NCBI GenBank assembly: GCA_005882155.1
Contig: VBCQ01000348.1
Span: forward strand, 1-7,490
Reading direction: 5' to 3'
DNA from: Betaproteobacteria bacterium
Lineage (GTDB): Bacteria > Pseudomonadota > Gammaproteobacteria > Burkholderiales > Burkholderiaceae_C
Length of the DNA: 7,490 bases
Both the position numbers and the translations under genes were made by a program. This document shows positions 6,721 through 7,490 of the stretch, piece by piece. The first letter of the stretch is position 1, and every line of letters starts with the position of its first letter. Under the pieces are notes generated by a model. That model was not told the origin of the DNA. It did not search any database and saw only the letters and a list, made by a program, of their open reading frames with translations.

Positions 6721-7390
6721 AGAAGCGATAACCGATCGATATGTTGGTCGACAGCGGATCGAGCTTGGTGTCGATCTTCTGCCCGGTCGACAAGGTCGTC
6801 GTGTTCTTCACGAAGGTCTTGATGACCGAGGCATCGATGAACCAGCGATCGCTGACCCGGTACGCAACGCCCAGCTCGGGCGACACGCCGAAGGCGGAGC
6901 TCGCCGACAACGTGGTCGGCGGTCCACCCGGATTGGTCAATGCGGTCAATGCGCCCGAGCCCTCCTCGCCGTAGAAGTAGGCATAGGTCAAACCCAGGCC
7001 CACGTACGGACGCAATGCCGAGCTCGCCGCAAGAAATCGGTACTGACCGAACAGAGTCGGCGATACCTGCTTGACCGAGCCGAGCTTGCCAACGCCCGCG
7101 AGCGTGCCGGCGCCGACGATTTCGTGCTTGTAGGGCAGCCCGATGTAGAACTCCGCCGAGAGGCTGTCGCTGACCATGTAAGTCGCTGTGACGATCGCTG
7201 AGGTTGCGCTCTTCACGTCGACCTTGCTGCCCGGCAGGCTCGGCGGCGAGAGGTCGCCGCTCGTGACATGCGGGTCGATGTTGTTGACGCCGCCCTTGAC
7301 CATCCAGGTGCCGGCCGACTGTGCCATGGCCGTGCTGCCGGCGGTGACGAGTGCTGCGACCAGCGCGAGCTTGTGGAAAGCATGTTTCAT
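6719..7390 (-). CDS. OmpW-family outer membrane beta-barrel protein
   Basis: OmpW proteins form a small eight-stranded barrel in the outer membrane with a hydrophobic channel for small nonpolar molecules; the substrate here is unknown. The 223-residue precursor starts with a clear signal peptide (MKHAFHKLALVAALVTAG) with probable cleavage at AMA-Q after residue 23, leaving about 200 residues. Family features are the first strand WMVKGGVNNIDP (29-40), ATYMVSDSLSAEFYIGLPYKHEI (69-91), the glycine-rich turn GVGKLGSVKQVSPTLFGQYRF (99-119) and RPYVGLGLTYAYFY (127-140). The C terminus ISIGYRF ends in the Phe used by the barrel assembly machinery. The in-frame start at 7444 is rejected: it would put 18 polar residues before the signal peptide and overlap the preceding gene. 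The ATG at 7390 has a good ribosome binding site. The gene lies 40 bases after the preceding same-strand stop, so cotranscription is possible. I see no terminator after it. Confidence 0.92.
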   Translation of the reverse strand: MKHAFHKLALVAALVTAGSTAMAQSAGTWMVKGGVNNIDPHVTSGDLSPPSLPGSKVDVKSATSAIVTATYMVSDSLSAEFYIGLPYKHEIVGAGTLAGVGKLGSVKQVSPTLFGQYRFLAASSALRPYVGLGLTYAYFYGEEGSGALTALTNPGGPPTTLSASSAFGVSPELGVAYRVSDRWFIDASVIKTFVKNTTTLSTGQKIDTKLDPLSTNISIGYRF

Positions 7391-7396
7391 GGGATG

Positions 7397-7403
7397 TCCC
7401 TTC
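7397..7403 (-). promoter_or_regulatory. Ribosome binding site deciding the ompW-like start
   Basis: On the minus strand the sequence GAAGGGA is followed by six bases and then ATG at 7390. It is the best Shine-Dalgarno match in the window. It supports the start directly before the signal peptide (MKHAF) instead of the upstream in-frame ATG at 7444. Confidence 0.75.
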
Positions 7404-7430
7404 TGCTTGTTCGGATTGGTGGCCATCGCG

Positions 7431-7490
7431 TCACAGCCATCCATTGAGGGCCATCCGCTCGGCCACGTACTGCGCCAGCAGCCGGTAGCC
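7431..7490 (-). CDS. C-terminal tail of an unidentified protein (5' part outside window)
   Basis: The minus strand is open from the right edge to a TGA at 7431-7433 and encodes 19 residues, GYRLLAQYVAERMALNGWL. Codon use (GC-ending) and the amphipathic helical look fit a real protein end. The GYRLLAQYVAERM segment resembles the final helix of SGNH/GDSL-type hydrolases, where a catalytic HP motif sits a few residues before a Gly-Tyr (family knowledge). That motif would lie outside this window, so the assignment is only a guess. It sits 40 bases upstream of the ompW-like gene on the same strand and could share its transcript. Confidence 0.45.
   Translation of the reverse strand, partial: GYRLLAQYVAERMALNGWL

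Overview
The window is GC-rich chromosomal DNA that is almost fully coding. Codons end mostly in G or C, and many antisense frames stay open. The gene content (glmU end, a tight tsaB-rimI-uracil-DNA glycosylase cluster, a dacB-type PBP4, an OmpW-type porin) and the protein sequences suggest a Gram-negative betaproteobacterium, probably of the order Burkholderiales. That placement is inferred from family resemblance, not from a search.

Layout. Bases 1-740 (+) are the C-terminal half of GlmU, whose start lies outside the window. It converges, with a 3-base gap, on a minus-strand block (744-5178). Read in its own direction this block is tsaB, rimI, a family 4 uracil-DNA glycosylase, and a large PAS-PAS-PAS-GGDEF-EAL protein. 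tsaB/rimI overlap by 4 bases and rimI/udg by 1 base, so these three are almost certainly translated from one mRNA. The GGDEF-EAL gene follows after 9 to 39 bases, depending on its start. A 58-base divergent gap separates tsaB from dacB (5237-6673, +). dacB converges on an OmpW-family outer membrane protein gene (6719-7390, -), and the last 60 bases hold the tail of another minus-strand gene.

Function. GlmU and DacB both serve peptidoglycan: UDP-GlcNAc supply and periplasmic trimming or cleavage of crosslinks. TsaB belongs to the tRNA t6A machinery, and RimI acetylates the N terminus of ribosomal protein S18. The glycosylase removes uracil from DNA. The GGDEF-EAL protein makes and/or degrades cyclic di-GMP in response to PAS-sensed cues. 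No single pathway joins them; apart from the tsaB-rimI-udg cluster this is ordinary housekeeping context.

Most notable points. A dispersed palindromic repeat, recognisable by its LSLSKD and STSSARTG peptides, sits in frame inside the N-terminal linker of the uracil-DNA glycosylase. A 17-codon open start overlapping the dacB stop resembles the first residues of a SemiSWEET-type membrane protein, but it runs straight into the 3' end of the OmpW gene, so it may be a deletion remnant. I see no RNA genes, CRISPR array, insertion sequence, phage genes or clearly new multi-gene system. No stretch over 300 bases lacks a gene.
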